DNA from: Arthrobacter silviterrae
GTDB taxonomy: Bacteria > Actinomycetota > Actinomycetes > Actinomycetales > Micrococcaceae
Reading direction: 5' to 3'
DNA length: 64,000 bases
Assembly: GCF_011045165.1 (NCBI RefSeq)
Contig: NZ_JAAKZI010000001.1
Coordinates: 62,001 to 126,000, forward strand
The position numbers and the translations under genes are program-made. Shown here piece after piece: positions 54,629 to 63,657 of this stretch. Each line of letters begins with the position of its first letter. Positions within the stretch are counted from its first letter, which is position 1. The notes under the pieces are model-generated. The model saw only the letters and a list, made by a program, of their open reading frames with translations. It made no database searches and was not told the origin of the DNA.

Positions 54629-56886
54629 TCCCCTTCAGGGCTTGTTGTTGAATTGTCGTCTGCCGGCGCGTCCGGGACAATAGTGGCCACAATCTGGTCG
54701 GCCTTGACCAGCGCGCCGACTGCCACGCCTATGTGCACCGTCCCGGCCATGGGCGCCACAATCTGGTGCTCCATCTTCATGGCCTCCACGGCCAGCAGCA
54801 CCGTCCCGGCCTCGGCCCGGTCCCCCGTTTTGGCGTTGACCACGGTGACGGTGCCCGGCATGGGGCTGCGCAGCTGCGGATCCACCGCGGCGTCCGCGCG
54901 CTCAAGCCCGGCCAGCATCCGCGCCGTTGCGGCATCCCGGTCGAGCTGCTGCAGCCCCACACTCCAGCCGCCGCTGCCTAGGAACACGGTGTCCCCGGCC
55001 ACGCCCACGCTGTAGCCGCCAAACGAGCCGGACACGTCCTGGGCCGTCTGGCCCAGCCCGGCGACATGCACGACGCCGGTTCCTTCCGCGCCGCTGTCAC
55101 CCTGCGGTCCGCTGACCGTCACCACCCCGGTGCGCCCGGGTGCGGCCCACGAAGACCGCCACGATGCCGGATCGCCCAGCCGCCATCCGTCCGTGCGCGC
55201 CCACGGAGATGCGGGCGGCTGCGGACTTGAGGCGGCGGAGCCGGTGTTCCCTCGGGCGCTTTCCGACCAATCGACCGCGGGCGGCCTCGGTCTCCCTGAC
55301 GCGCCCTCCGGGAACACCGGCTCCTCCGCCGATCCGTTCGCGGGCGGAGCCGGTGTTCCTGTAGGCGGCGTAAAGGAGACGCCAAAGGCCGCCTGCGGCC
55401 GACGCGTCGGATAGCCGCCGAAGGAATGCCGGTCCGCACGCACGACCAGCGCGGCAGCGGCGTACTCGGCGGCGGCGACGGTGCGGAACTCCATGTCCGG
55501 CAGCTTGCGTTCAATCAGGTTCGTGTCGAGCCGGCCGGCCCGGACGTCGGGGTCGGCCAGGAGGAGGCGGAGGTATTCGACGTTGGTGGGGATGCCCAGG
55601 ACCACGTAGTCGGCGAGGGCGGCGTCGAGTCGGTCCAATGCCTGGGTCCGGTCTGCCCCCCAGGCGATGACCTTGGCCAGCATGGGGTCGTAGTTGGCGG
55701 ACACTTCCAGTCCGGCCAGGAGCGAGCTGTCGACCCGCACGCCGGGCCGGGCGCCCACCGATTCATCGAGTGCCACCACGGTTCCGGTGGCTGGCAGGAA
55801 TCCCTCGGCCGGGCTTTCGGCATACACGCGGGCCTCGACGGCGTGCCCCTCCAGGGTGACGTCTGGCTGGGCAAAGTCGAGCTTCTCCCCCGCGGCGATG
55901 CGCACCTGCCATTCCACCAGGTCGAGGGCTTCACCGTTGGCGCGGACCACCATTTCGGTGACGGGGTGCTCCACCTGCAGCCGGGTGTTCATCTCCATGA
56001 AGAAGAACTCGTCCGGCCGGTCGTCCGAGACGAGGAACTCCACCGTCCCGGCACCCGTGTAGTTGACGCTGGCGGCCGCGGCGCACGCGGCGGCCCCGAT
56101 GCGCGCGCGGACGGCTTCGCCGTCGGCCAGGCCGGACAGCAGGGGCGAGGGCGCCTCTTCAATCACCTTTTGGTGGCGGCGCTGCAGTGAGCATTCACGT
56201 TCACCGAGGTGGATGACATTGCCGTAGCTGTCCCCGAGGATCTGCACCTCAATGTGCCGCGGGGTGGAGACCAGCCGCTCCAGGAACAGGGTGTCGTCGC
56301 CGAAAGAGCTGGCGGCCACGCGCCGCGCGGTGGCCAGGGTGGCTGGCAGTTCCGCCGCGGCAAACACGGCGTGCATGCCCTTGCCGCCCCCGCCCGCGGA
56401 CGGCTTGATGAGCAGCGGGTAGCCAATGCCGGCCGCGGCGGCGATCAGCTCAGCGTCAGTCAGGCCCGGTTCGGAGATGCCCGGGACCACGGGCACGCCG
56501 GCGGCCGCCACATGGTTCTTGGAGCGGATCTTGTCCCCCATGACGTTCAGCGCCTCGACGTTGGGGCCGATGAACGTGATCCCCGCGTCCGCGAGGGCCT
56601 GGGCAAAGGCCAGGTTTTCGGACAGGAAGCCGTAACCGGGGTGGACGGCCTGTGCGCCGGATGCGCGGCAGGCCTGCACGACGGCGGCAATGTTGAGGTA
56701 GCTTTCGGACGCGGCGGCGGGACCGATGCACAGCGCTTCGTCTGCCTCGCGCACGTGGCGGGCGCCGGCGTCGGCCTCTGAATAGACGGCCACGGAACGG
56801 ATGCCGAGCGTGCGCAGGGTGCGGATCACGCGGCAGGCGATTTCACCGCGGTTGGCCACCAGGACGGTGTCAAACAAGGGTTTCAC
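54625..56886 (-). CDS. accA1: Acyl-CoA carboxylase alpha subunit (biotin carboxylase plus BCCP) with repeat-derived linker
   Basis: Carboxylates enzyme-bound biotin; with the adjacent beta subunit probably a methylcrotonyl-CoA carboxylase. The 753-residue protein has ATP-grasp motifs ([46 protein letters not shown]). A linker and a C-terminal biotinyl domain with EAMKMEH (Lys near 704) follow. GTG 56886 gives the normal start. Residues about 484-550 in the linker are encoded by two inverted family-1 palindromic elements, keeping the frame open ([20 protein letters not shown] and onward). This extra segment is Pro/Ala/Gly-rich and presumably disordered. Confidence 0.92.
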   Translation of the reverse strand: MKPLFDTVLVANRGEIACRVIRTLRTLGIRSVAVYSEADAGARHVREADEALCIGPAAASESYLNIAAVVQACRASGAQAVHPGYGFLSENLAFAQALADAGITFIGPNVEALNVMGDKIRSKNHVAAAGVPVVPGISEPGLTDAELIAAAAGIGYPLLIKPSAGGGGKGMHAVFAAAELPATLATARRVAASSFGDDTLFLERLVSTPRHIEVQILGDSYGNVIHLGERECSLQRRHQKVIEEAPSPLLSGLADGEAVRARIGAAACAAAASVNYTGAGTVEFLVSDDRPDEFFFMEMNTRLQVEHPVTEMVVRANGEALDLVEWQVRIAAGEKLDFAQPDVTLEGHAVEARVYAESPAEGFLPATGTVVALDESVGARPGVRVDSSLLAGLEVSANYDPMLAKVIAWGADRTQALDRLDAALADYVVLGIPTNVEYLRLLLADPDVRAGRLDTNLIERKLPDMEFRTVAAAEYAAAALVVRADRHSFGGYPTRRPQAAFGVSFTPPTGTPAPPANGSAEEPVFPEGASGRPRPPAVDWSESARGNTGSAASSPQPPASPWARTDGWRLGDPASWRSSWAAPGRTGVVTVSGPQGDSGAEGTGVVHVAGLGQTAQDVSGSFGGYSVGVAGDTVFLGSGGWSVGLQQLDRDAATARMLAGLERADAAVDPQLRSPMPGTVTVVNAKTGDRAEAGTVLLAVEAMKMEHQIVAPMAGTVHIGVAVGALVKADQIVATIVPDAPADDNSTTSPEGE
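55237..55324 (+). repeat. Palindromic element family 1, copy D (inside accA1)
   Basis: CCGGTGTTCCC (55241-55251) pairs with GGGAACACCGG (55310-55320), and GGGCGC (55254-55259) with GCGCCC (55301-55306). The outer GGAG/CTCC and the internal CGCGGGCGGCC and GTCTCCCTGACG resemble copy A. The stem sequences are new but fully complementary. Confidence 0.7.
55346..55436 (-). repeat. Palindromic element family 1, copy E (inside accA1)
   Basis: Reverse orientation. Its reverse complement has CCGGCATTCC, then GGCGGCTATCCGACG, GGCCGCAGGCGGCC, GTCTCCTTTACGCCGCC and TACAGGAACACCGGC. Inner arms GGCGGC/GCCGCC are complementary; the outer arms have two mismatches. With copy D it makes an inverted pair of 200 bases in the accA1 reading frame. 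Confidence 0.75.
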
Positions 56887-56893
56887 GGGTGGC

Positions 56894-58501
56894 TCACATT
56901 CTGAAGAGGCCGAAGGAGGTGTCCGGCAAAGGGGTCCGGGCGCAGACGTCCAGGGCAAGGCCCAGCACGGTGCGGGTGTCCGCGGGGTCGATCACGCCGT
57001 CGTCCCAGAGCCTGGCGCTGGAATAGTAGGGGCTGCCCTGGTCTTCGTACTGGGCCTTGATGGGGGCCTTGAACGCTTCCTCGGCCTCGACGGACCATTC
57101 CTCGCCGCGGCGCTCGTGCTGGTCGCGCTTGACGGTGGCCAACACGGAGGAGGCCTGGTTGCCACCCATGACGGAGATGCGCGCGGCCGGCCACATCCAC
57201 AGGAACCGGGGGCTGTAGGCGCGCCCGCACATGGAGTAGTTGCCGGCGCCGAAGGAACCGCCCACAATGACCGTCAGCTTGGGCACGCGGGCGGTGGCCA
57301 CCGCGGTGACCATCTTGGCACCGTGCTTGGCAATGCCGCCCTGCTCGTAGTCCTTGCCCACCATGAAGCCGTTGAGGTTTTGCAGGAAGATTAGCGGTAT
57401 CCCGCGCTGGTCGCACAGCTCGATGAAGTGGGCGCCCTTGAGCGCGGATTCGCTGAACAGCACCCCGTTGTTGGCCACAATGCCCACGGGGTGGCCGTGC
57501 AGCCTGGCGAAACCGGTGACGAGGGTGGTGCCGTAGTTCTTCTTGAATTCGTGGAAGCGGCTGCCGTCCACAAGGCGGGCAATGACCTCGCGGATGTCGT
57601 AGGGCGTGTTCAGGTCCGTGGGCACTGCCCCGTACAGCTCCGCCGGATCCGCTACCGGTTCCTCGGCGGGCTCCACGTCCCAGGCGGGCTTCGGGTCCGG
57701 CGGGAGGGTGCCCACGATGTCGCGGACTATCTGCAACGCGTGCTGGTCATTTTCGGCCAGGTGGTCCACCACCCCCGAAATGCGTGCGTGGACGTCCCCG
57801 CCGCCCAGTTCTTCGGCAGTGACAATCTCCCCGATGGCGGCCTTCACCAGCGGCGGGCCGCCCAGGAAGATGGTGCCCTGGTTGCGCACAATCACGGTTT
57901 CATCGCTCATGGCGGGCACGTAGGCGCCGCCGGCCGTGCAGGAGCCCATGACGGAGGCGATCTGCGGGATCTTGCGGGCGGACATTTGGGCCTGGTTGAA
58001 GAAGATCCGGCCAAAGTGCTCCTTGTCCGGGAAAACCTCGTCCTGCTTGGGCAAAAAGGCGCCGCCGGAATCCACCAGGTAGATGCAGGGCAGCCGGTTT
58101 TCCAGCGCAATCTCCTGCGCCCGCAGGTGCTTCTTGACCGTCAGCGGGTAGTACGTGCCGCCCTTGACCGTGGCGTCGTTGCAAACCACCACCACGTGGC
58201 GGCCCCGGACCACCCCGATGCCGGCGATGACCCCGGCGCCCGGGGACGCGCCGTCGTACATGCCGTTTGCCGCCAGGGGTGCGATCTCCAGGAAGGGGCT
58301 GCCGTCGTCGAGCAGGCTGTCCACGCGGTCGCGGGGCAACAGCTTTCCGCGGGCCACGTGGCGCTCACGTGATTTTGCCGGCCCGCCCAGCGCCGTGGTG
58401 CGCAGGTGCTCGCGCAGTTCCGCCACGAGCGTGCGCTGGGCGGCGTCGTTGCGCGCGAATGCTTCCCCGGCTGGGTCCAGCCGGCTGTGCAAAGTCTCCA
58501 T
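56894..58501 (-). CDS. accD1: Acyl-CoA carboxylase beta subunit (carboxyltransferase)
   Basis: Transfers CO2 from biotin to the acyl-CoA. The 535-residue sequence is closest in pattern to methylcrotonyl-CoA carboxylase beta subunits: [72 protein letters not shown], and [30 protein letters not shown]. It is first in the accD-accA-acd-scoA-scoB-maoC-citE operon, with GGGGAG just before ATG 58501. Confidence 0.93.
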   Translation of the reverse strand: METLHSRLDPAGEAFARNDAAQRTLVAELREHLRTTALGGPAKSRERHVARGKLLPRDRVDSLLDDGSPFLEIAPLAANGMYDGASPGAGVIAGIGVVRGRHVVVVCNDATVKGGTYYPLTVKKHLRAQEIALENRLPCIYLVDSGGAFLPKQDEVFPDKEHFGRIFFNQAQMSARKIPQIASVMGSCTAGGAYVPAMSDETVIVRNQGTIFLGGPPLVKAAIGEIVTAEELGGGDVHARISGVVDHLAENDQHALQIVRDIVGTLPPDPKPAWDVEPAEEPVADPAELYGAVPTDLNTPYDIREVIARLVDGSRFHEFKKNYGTTLVTGFARLHGHPVGIVANNGVLFSESALKGAHFIELCDQRGIPLIFLQNLNGFMVGKDYEQGGIAKHGAKMVTAVATARVPKLTVIVGGSFGAGNYSMCGRAYSPRFLWMWPAARISVMGGNQASSVLATVKRDQHERRGEEWSVEAEEAFKAPIKAQYEDQGSPYYSSARLWDDGVIDPADTRTVLGLALDVCARTPLPDTSFGLFRM

Positions 58502-58569
58502 TGACTCCCCATCCGTTTCCCGGCGGCAGGCGCCTTGGGGGCCCTTACGTCAACCGAATCATCATGCTA

Positions 58570-58587
58570 AGTTAATAATCACTAACT
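58570..58587. promoter_or_regulatory. Palindromic TetR operator before the acc operon
   Basis: AGTTAATAATCACTAACT is near-palindromic: AGTTA and TAACT arms with several matched inner bases. It lies between accD1 and the divergent tetR gene, 60 bases before the latter. AT-rich in GC-rich surroundings, it is the likely binding site of that regulator. Confidence 0.6.
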
Positions 58588-58647
58588 GAGTTTCAGGTTA
58601 TCCCGTGAATTCTGTGATGTCCAGCAAAGCCCCGAACAAGGAACACA

Positions 58648-59256
58648 ATGAGTGAGTCACCAGCCCCCACCCGCACCCAGGCAAAGGCCAACCGGCGAAC
58701 GGTGCTGCTGGACTCCGCGGCGGCGCTGTTTGCCCAGCGGGGCTTCAACGGGGTGTCCCTCGAGGACCTGGGCGCCGCCGCCGGGGTGAGCGGGCCGGCC
58801 GTGTACCGCCACTTCAGCGGCAAGCAGGCACTGCTGGGGGCGCTGCTGGTGGGTGTGAGCGAGGACCTGCTGGCCGGAGGACGCGCCGTCCTTGCCGAAG
58901 GGCTCGACGACGGCGGCGCGCTGCGCGAGCTGGTCGCCTTCCACGTGGACTTTGCCCTCACCAAACCCGACGTGATCCGCGTGCAGGACCGCGACTTTGA
59001 CAGCCTCAGCGAGGGCGACCAGCGCCAGGTGCGCTCCCTGCAGCGGGGCTATGTGGAGCTGTGGGTGGACGTGCTGGGCCGGCTCTACCCCGACAGGGAC
59101 ACCCCCCTGCGGCGGCTGCAGGCCCATGCCGTATTTGGCCTGATCAACTCCACCCCGCACAGCGTCCAGGTGCACGGCCGGCGCGCGGGGGCAGCCTTTG
59201 CCCGCCCCGTGCTGCAACAACTGGCACTGAATGCGCTGGCGGGCAGCGCGCACTGA
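58648..59256 (+). CDS. TetR-family regulator of the leucine/acyl-CoA operon
   Basis: A 202-residue TetR protein. The HTH is [49 protein letters not shown] (about 19-68). AAGGAA precedes ATG 58648. It is divergent from accD1, as the TetR gene of the mycobacterial leucine-catabolism cluster is close to its targets. It probably represses the acc operon and possibly itself; the ligand may be a branched acyl-CoA. Confidence 0.88.
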   Translation: MSESPAPTRTQAKANRRTVLLDSAAALFAQRGFNGVSLEDLGAAAGVSGPAVYRHFSGKQALLGALLVGVSEDLLAGGRAVLAEGLDDGGALRELVAFHVDFALTKPDVIRVQDRDFDSLSEGDQRQVRSLQRGYVELWVDVLGRLYPDRDTPLRRLQAHAVFGLINSTPHSVQVHGRRAGAAFARPVLQQLALNALAGSAH

Positions 59257-59286
59257 AGCCCCGCGGACGAAAAAGCCCGCAATAGC

Positions 59287-59355
59287 GCAACCGGCCCGCA
59301 ATAAGGGCCGGGAACCCGCGGGGCGGGTTTTCGACCTTGATTGCGGGCCGGTTGC
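59287..59355. terminator. Nested hairpins between tetR and the SPW gene
   Basis: GCAACCGGCCCGCAAT (59287-59302) and its exact complement (59340-59355) form a 16-bp stem. Inside are two competing smaller hairpins, CCGGCCC/GGGCCGG and AACCCGC/GCGGGTT, the latter followed by TTTT. Convergent genes flank it, so it is probably a bidirectional terminator. Confidence 0.6.
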
Positions 59356-59401
59356 CGTGGGCCGGCTGCCCCTCACGGGGCGGCCCATGGTTGCAGGGAA
59401 C

Positions 59402-59770
59402 TTAGTGGGCCGGCAGCCCCTTGTCGTGGCCAACCGTGTGCTCGCGCATGCTGGGCTGAACGGCCAGCACTCCGGCGATCAGCGCAACGGCGCCTGCGAT
59501 CCACGAGGTCCATGCTGCGCCCATGTGTCCGGAGTATCCGGCCAGCCACGGGGAGATGAACAGCAAGGCCCCAAGGACCATTTGGACCCATTCTGCGACC
59601 GGTGTCCCGGGGCTCATGAGGTTCCAGACGCCTGCAGCAATCAAGAGGACGCCGCACCCGATCATCATGACCATGGAACTGGCCTGCTGGGTTGTCCACA
59701 TCGTCGACAACGCAGCATAGAGGCCTGCCACCACAGCAACGTAATCTTGCCAGCGGTTCCACTTCTTCAT
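59402..59770 (-). CDS. SPW-repeat membrane protein
   Basis: A 122-residue membrane protein with four helices. The ISPWLAGYSG segment matches the SPW repeat of a widespread small membrane family of unknown function. ATG 59770 (MKKWNRWQDY) is chosen; AAGGAGG lies ten bases upstream. An AT-rich TATATT about 60 bases upstream may be its -10. It stands alone between tetR and bkdC, both convergent or separate units. Confidence 0.8.
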   Translation of the reverse strand: MKKWNRWQDYVAVVAGLYAALSTMWTTQQASSMVMMIGCGVLLIAAGVWNLMSPGTPVAEWVQMVLGALLFISPWLAGYSGHMGAAWTSWIAGAVALIAGVLAVQPSMREHTVGHDKGLPAH

Positions 59771-59886
59771 CGATACCAACCTCCTTACAAGGTGGCTCCC
59801 AAAGTGGGGGTCACTACAAATATACGTCCGTCCGTGCAGCTATTCCAGAGTCCCAAGGTTGCAGTGGGGCACCATTCCCGGCACCC

Positions 59887-61281
59887 CTACGAGAGTGCCA
59901 GGGCCATGGCCGGATCGGCCATGACGGCACCCACGTCGGCCAGGAAGCGGGAGCCCTGTTCGCCGTCCACCAGGCGGTGGTCGAAGGACAGGCTCAAGGT
60001 CATCACCTGGCGCAGCGCAATGCCTCCCTGGTACTCCCACGGCGTGTTCCGCACGGCCCCCAGGGCCAGGATTCCGGCCTCCCCGGGGTTCAGGATGGGC
60101 GTGCCCGCGTCGATGCCGAACACCCCGATGTTGGTGATGGAGAAGGTGCCCCCTGCCAGGTCCTGCGGCGGCGTCTTGCCCGAGCGGGCGGTTGCGGACA
60201 GCCCGCGGATGGCCTCGGCGAGCCCATGCATGCCCAGCGCCTGCGCGTCCTTGATGTTGGGCACTATCAGCCCGCGCGGGGTGGCGGCGGCAATGCCCAG
60301 GTTCACGTAGTTCATGGTGACGATTTCCTGCGCTGCCTCATCCCACCGCGAGTTGAGCGAGGGCTGGCGGGCAATGCCGATGCACACGGCCTTGGCGGCC
60401 AGGGTCAGCGGCGTGAGCTTGACGTCCGCAAACGCCCGGGACCCCCTCAGCCTGGCCAAAAATTCCATGCCGGCAGTCACATCGACCGTCAGGAACTCTG
60501 TCACGTGCGGTGCCGTAAACGCGCTGTGCACCATGGCTGCGGCCGTAAACTTCCGGACCCCCTTGATGGGCGTGCGCACTTCCCGTGCAGCATCTCCCGC
60601 CGTTCGTGCCGGCAGGACCGACGACGCCGGCACCGCCACCGGTGTCCCGGCACCGTGGGGCTGGTCCCCGGCAAAGGCGACGACGTCCCCGCGGGTGATC
60701 AGGCCGCGCTCCCCCGAGCCAGCCAGCAACTCCAGGTTGATGCCCATGTCACGGGCCAGCTTCCGCACGGGAGGCGTGGAGCGCGGCCTGTCGGCCTGCA
60801 CCCTTGCCGACGGCGCAGGCGGGGTTTCCGGCAGGACGGCCGGCAGGACGGCGGGCAGCCCGGCGGGCGCACTTGCGGCCACGGTGGTGGTGGTTGTCGT
60901 GGCCGGAGCGCCGGCAAATGCACGGGCGCGGCGCGCGGGCCGCGAGGACGACTCCGGATCTGCCCCGTACCCGACGAGCGTGGGCACCCTCTTTTGCGGC
61001 GCCTCGGCGTCTGGACCGCTGGCGCCGGCGGCACCCTCGACCTCAAACGCGATGATGACCTCGCCCACCTCGACGGTTGTCCCGGGCTCGTGCGTGATGG
61101 CGGTAACGGTGCCGGCGAACGGCGACGGCAGTTCCACCACGGCTTTTGCCGTTTCAACTTCGCCGATGACCTGGTTGAGGGCAACCGTGTCGCCGACGGC
61201 CACATGCCAGGCGACAATTTCCGATTCGGTGAGCCCTTCACCCAGATCCGGGAGCCGGAATTCTTCGATCATGGTGGTCAT
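59887..61281 (-). CDS. bkdC: Branched-chain 2-oxoacid dehydrogenase E2 (dihydrolipoamide acyltransferase)
   Basis: Acyltransferase core of the branched-chain ketoacid dehydrogenase, 464 residues. The lipoyl domain has VETAKAVVELP with the lipoylated Lys near 46. An Ala/Pro/Thr-rich linker leads to the peripheral-subunit-binding domain (PPVRKLARDMGINLELLAGSGERGLITRGDV), then another linker and the catalytic domain ending SLSFDHRLVDGEQGSRFL. ATG 61281 overlaps the E1-beta stop as ATGA. No E3 (lipoamide dehydrogenase) gene is in the window. Confidence 0.93.
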   Translation of the reverse strand: MTTMIEEFRLPDLGEGLTESEIVAWHVAVGDTVALNQVIGEVETAKAVVELPSPFAGTVTAITHEPGTTVEVGEVIIAFEVEGAAGASGPDAEAPQKRVPTLVGYGADPESSSRPARRARAFAGAPATTTTTTVAASAPAGLPAVLPAVLPETPPAPSARVQADRPRSTPPVRKLARDMGINLELLAGSGERGLITRGDVVAFAGDQPHGAGTPVAVPASSVLPARTAGDAAREVRTPIKGVRKFTAAAMVHSAFTAPHVTEFLTVDVTAGMEFLARLRGSRAFADVKLTPLTLAAKAVCIGIARQPSLNSRWDEAAQEIVTMNYVNLGIAAATPRGLIVPNIKDAQALGMHGLAEAIRGLSATARSGKTPPQDLAGGTFSITNIGVFGIDAGTPILNPGEAGILALGAVRNTPWEYQGGIALRQVMTLSLSFDHRLVDGEQGSRFLADVGAVMADPAMALALS

Positions 61282-62288
61282 CCTTCCAGCCCGCTCAGGG
61301 AGTTGGGGCGGCCCAGGACACGGTCTACGCCGTCGAGGATCCTGTCGAGGTCGGGCAGGTGGTGCTTTTCGAGCTTGGATGGCGGGTACGGGATGTCGAA
61401 GCCGGTGACCCGCACGGGGGCAGCCTCGAGGTAGTTGAAGCACCGTTCGGTGACGGCGGCGACGATTTCCGCACCCAGGCCGAGCGTTTCGGATGCCTCG
61501 TGGGTGACCACCAGGCGCCCTGTCCGCCGCACGGACTCCACGATGGGGGCGTAGTCAATGGGTGAGAGCGAACGCAGGTCGATCACCTCCAGGCTGACGC
61601 CGTCGTCGGCCGCGGCCTTGGCGGCGTCGAGGGCGGTGGGGACCAGCGGGCCGTAGGCGACCAGGGTGGCGTCCGTACCGGCAGAGACCACGCGGGCGGC
61701 ACCCATGGCGGGCGCTCGTGAGAGGTCGGCGTCCAGGTCCACCTCGCCCTTGCTGTGGTAGCGGCGCTTGGGCTCGAAGAACAGGACCGGGTCGTCGCAC
61801 GCGATGGCCTGGCGCAGCATGGTGTACGCGTCCTGGGGGTTGGAGGCGCTGATGACCCGCAGTCCGGAGGTGTGCACAAAGTACGCTTCGGGCGACTCGG
61901 AGTGGTGTTCCGGTGAGCCGATGCCGCCGCCGAAGGGGACGCGGATGGTCAGCGGCATGGTGACCTTGCCGTGGGTCCGCACGTGCAGCTTGGCCACCTG
62001 CGAGACGATTTGGTCGAAGCCCGGGTAGATGAAGCCGTCAAACTGGATTTCACAGACGGGGCGGTAGCCGCGGTACGCCAGCCCGACTGCCGTGCCGATG
62101 ATGGCCGATTCGGCCAGGGGCGTGTCAATGACCCGGTGCGAGCCGAAGTCCTTCATGAGGCCGTCGGTGACCCGGAAGACGCCGCCCAGCGTGCCGATGT
62201 CCTCGCCGAGCAGCACCACCTTGGGATCGTCCTCCATGGACTTGCGCAGCCCGGCGTTGATGGCCTGTGTGAGAGTCAGCTTGCTCAT
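61278..62288 (-). CDS. bkdB: Branched-chain 2-oxoacid dehydrogenase E1 beta
   Basis: Transketolase-type beta subunit, 336 residues. LLGEDIGTLGGVFRVTDGL, DTPLAESAIIGTAVGLAYRGYRPVCEIQFDGF, and PFGGGIGSPEHHSESPEAYFVHTSGLRV carry ThDP-contact and cofactor-loop residues; THEASETLGLGAEIVA is in the C-terminal domain. With E1 alpha it decarboxylates ketoisocaproate and related acids. Four-base overlaps join it to both neighbours. Confidence 0.94.
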   Translation of the reverse strand: MSKLTLTQAINAGLRKSMEDDPKVVLLGEDIGTLGGVFRVTDGLMKDFGSHRVIDTPLAESAIIGTAVGLAYRGYRPVCEIQFDGFIYPGFDQIVSQVAKLHVRTHGKVTMPLTIRVPFGGGIGSPEHHSESPEAYFVHTSGLRVISASNPQDAYTMLRQAIACDDPVLFFEPKRRYHSKGEVDLDADLSRAPAMGAARVVSAGTDATLVAYGPLVPTALDAAKAAADDGVSLEVIDLRSLSPIDYAPIVESVRRTGRLVVTHEASETLGLGAEIVAAVTERCFNYLEAAPVRVTGFDIPYPPSKLEKHHLPDLDRILDGVDRVLGRPNSLSGLEG

Positions 62289-63421
62289 GACCGGCTTCCT
62301 TCCAGCGTGGTGGTGGCAGATTCAGTGGCGGCAAAGCCGGCCAGGTACCGCGCGAAGTGGTCGCGCTGGCGGTCCAGGATGGCATGGTCGCCGGTGTAGA
62401 CATTGTCGAAGAGTGCCATGGGGTCCGGGTCGGGGAGGTTGATGCAACCGGCGCGGAGCTCCGCGGCCACGGCGTCAGCCTGCCCGGCAATCTCAGCCTC
62501 ACGGCCGGCGTCGAGCTTGCCGCGGGCGGTCAGCAGTGCGCGGACCCGGGCGATGGGGTCCTTGGCGCCCCATTCCTCCAGTTCCGTGACGCCGCGGTAG
62601 CGGGTGGGGTCGTCGGCGGTGGTGTGGGCGCCCATGCGGTAGGTGACGGCCTCGATGAAGCTGGGGCCGCCGCCGCTGCGGGCGCGGGCGCCGGCCCAGC
62701 GGGTTGCGGCCAGCACGGCGAGCACGTCATTGCCGTCCACGCGCAGGCTGGGGATGCCGTAGCCGGGTGCCCGGCCGGCGATCGGTGAGTGAGCCTGCAG
62801 GCCCACGGGCTCGGAGATGGCCCAGTGGTTGTTCTGGCAGAAGAAGATGACGGGCGCCTGGAAGCTGGCGGCAAAAACCATGGATTCGTGGACGTCGCCC
62901 TGGCTCGTGGCGCCGTCGCCGAGGTAGGCGATGGAGAGGGATTCCTTGCCGTCCATGGTCAGTCCCATGGCATAGCCGGTGGCGTGCAGCGTTTGCGCGC
63001 CAATGATGATCTGCGGGGTGGCCATGTTGAATTCATGCGGGTCCCAGCCGGTGTTGGCTGTGCCGCGCCAGGTACTCATGATGCCGGCCAGGTCTGCGCC
63101 GCGGCAGTAGGCGACGCCGTTTTCACGGTAGGTGGGGAAGATGAAGTCGTCCTCTTCCAGCGCCCGAACGGAGCCGATCTGCGAGGCCTCCTGGCCCAGC
63201 ATGGGCGGCCACAGGGCAAGCTGCCCCTGGCGCTGGAGGGCGGTGGCCTCCGTGTCGATGCGCCGGATCACCACCATGTCCCGGTACAGCTGGACCAGCT
63301 GTTCGTCACTGACGTCTGCCACGAAGGGTGAAAGGACCTCGTCGGCATGAAGGGTGCCGTCGGCGGCAATAATTTGGTGAATCCCGGGCTGTGGCCCGCT
63401 GTCGGATGATGTATCCAGCAC
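62285..63421 (-). CDS. bkdA: Branched-chain 2-oxoacid dehydrogenase E1 alpha
   Basis: ThDP-binding alpha subunit of about 378 residues. The ThDP/Mg motif is GDGATSQGDVHESMVFAASFQAPVIFFCQNNHWAIS; RENGVAYCRGADLAGIM and YRMGAHTTADDPTRYR are also typical, the latter being the phosphorylation-loop region in eukaryotic relatives. The start is taken as GTG 63421, with AAGGAGG ten bases upstream; the frame extends to 63469 without homology. First gene of bkdABC. Confidence 0.92.
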   Translation of the reverse strand: MLDTSSDSGPQPGIHQIIAADGTLHADEVLSPFVADVSDEQLVQLYRDMVVIRRIDTEATALQRQGQLALWPPMLGQEASQIGSVRALEEDDFIFPTYRENGVAYCRGADLAGIMSTWRGTANTGWDPHEFNMATPQIIIGAQTLHATGYAMGLTMDGKESLSIAYLGDGATSQGDVHESMVFAASFQAPVIFFCQNNHWAISEPVGLQAHSPIAGRAPGYGIPSLRVDGNDVLAVLAATRWAGARARSGGGPSFIEAVTYRMGAHTTADDPTRYRGVTELEEWGAKDPIARVRALLTARGKLDAGREAEIAGQADAVAAELRAGCINLPDPDPMALFDNVYTGDHAILDRQRDHFARYLAGFAATESATTTLEGSRS

Positions 63422-63558
63422 GGCAGAAACGCCTCCTTGGTGATTGCCACGGGTTCGGCCCCCTGGCAATGAGTCAGTGCATCGGGTAAACGCAGGCTCA
63501 ACGGCCGGCGACGAAGATTATCCGCGCGCGGCAGGATGGCGTCATTGCCGCCCTTAGA

Positions 63559-63574
63559 TGTGAGACTACTCACA
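63559..63574. promoter_or_regulatory. Inverted repeat between bkdA and the Lrp gene
   Basis: TGTGAG-ACTA-CTCACA, a 6-bp-arm palindrome in the 236-base divergent region. It may be an operator for the Lrp-type protein or another bkd regulator; the assignment is a guess from position. Confidence 0.35.
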
Positions 63575-63644
63575 GCACGCAGACGGCGCAATGTGTCCTA
63601 AGAATATTGATCATTCTGCCTTATATTGCCGCCACTGACCGTGC

Positions 63645-63650
63645 TAATCT
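63645..63650 (+). promoter_or_regulatory. Putative -10 of the Lrp gene, leaderless geometry
   Basis: TAATCT ends seven bases before ATG 63658. No ribosome binding site lies between. The surrounding DNA is AT-rich. Confidence 0.4.
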
Positions 63651-63657
63651 GCGCATT

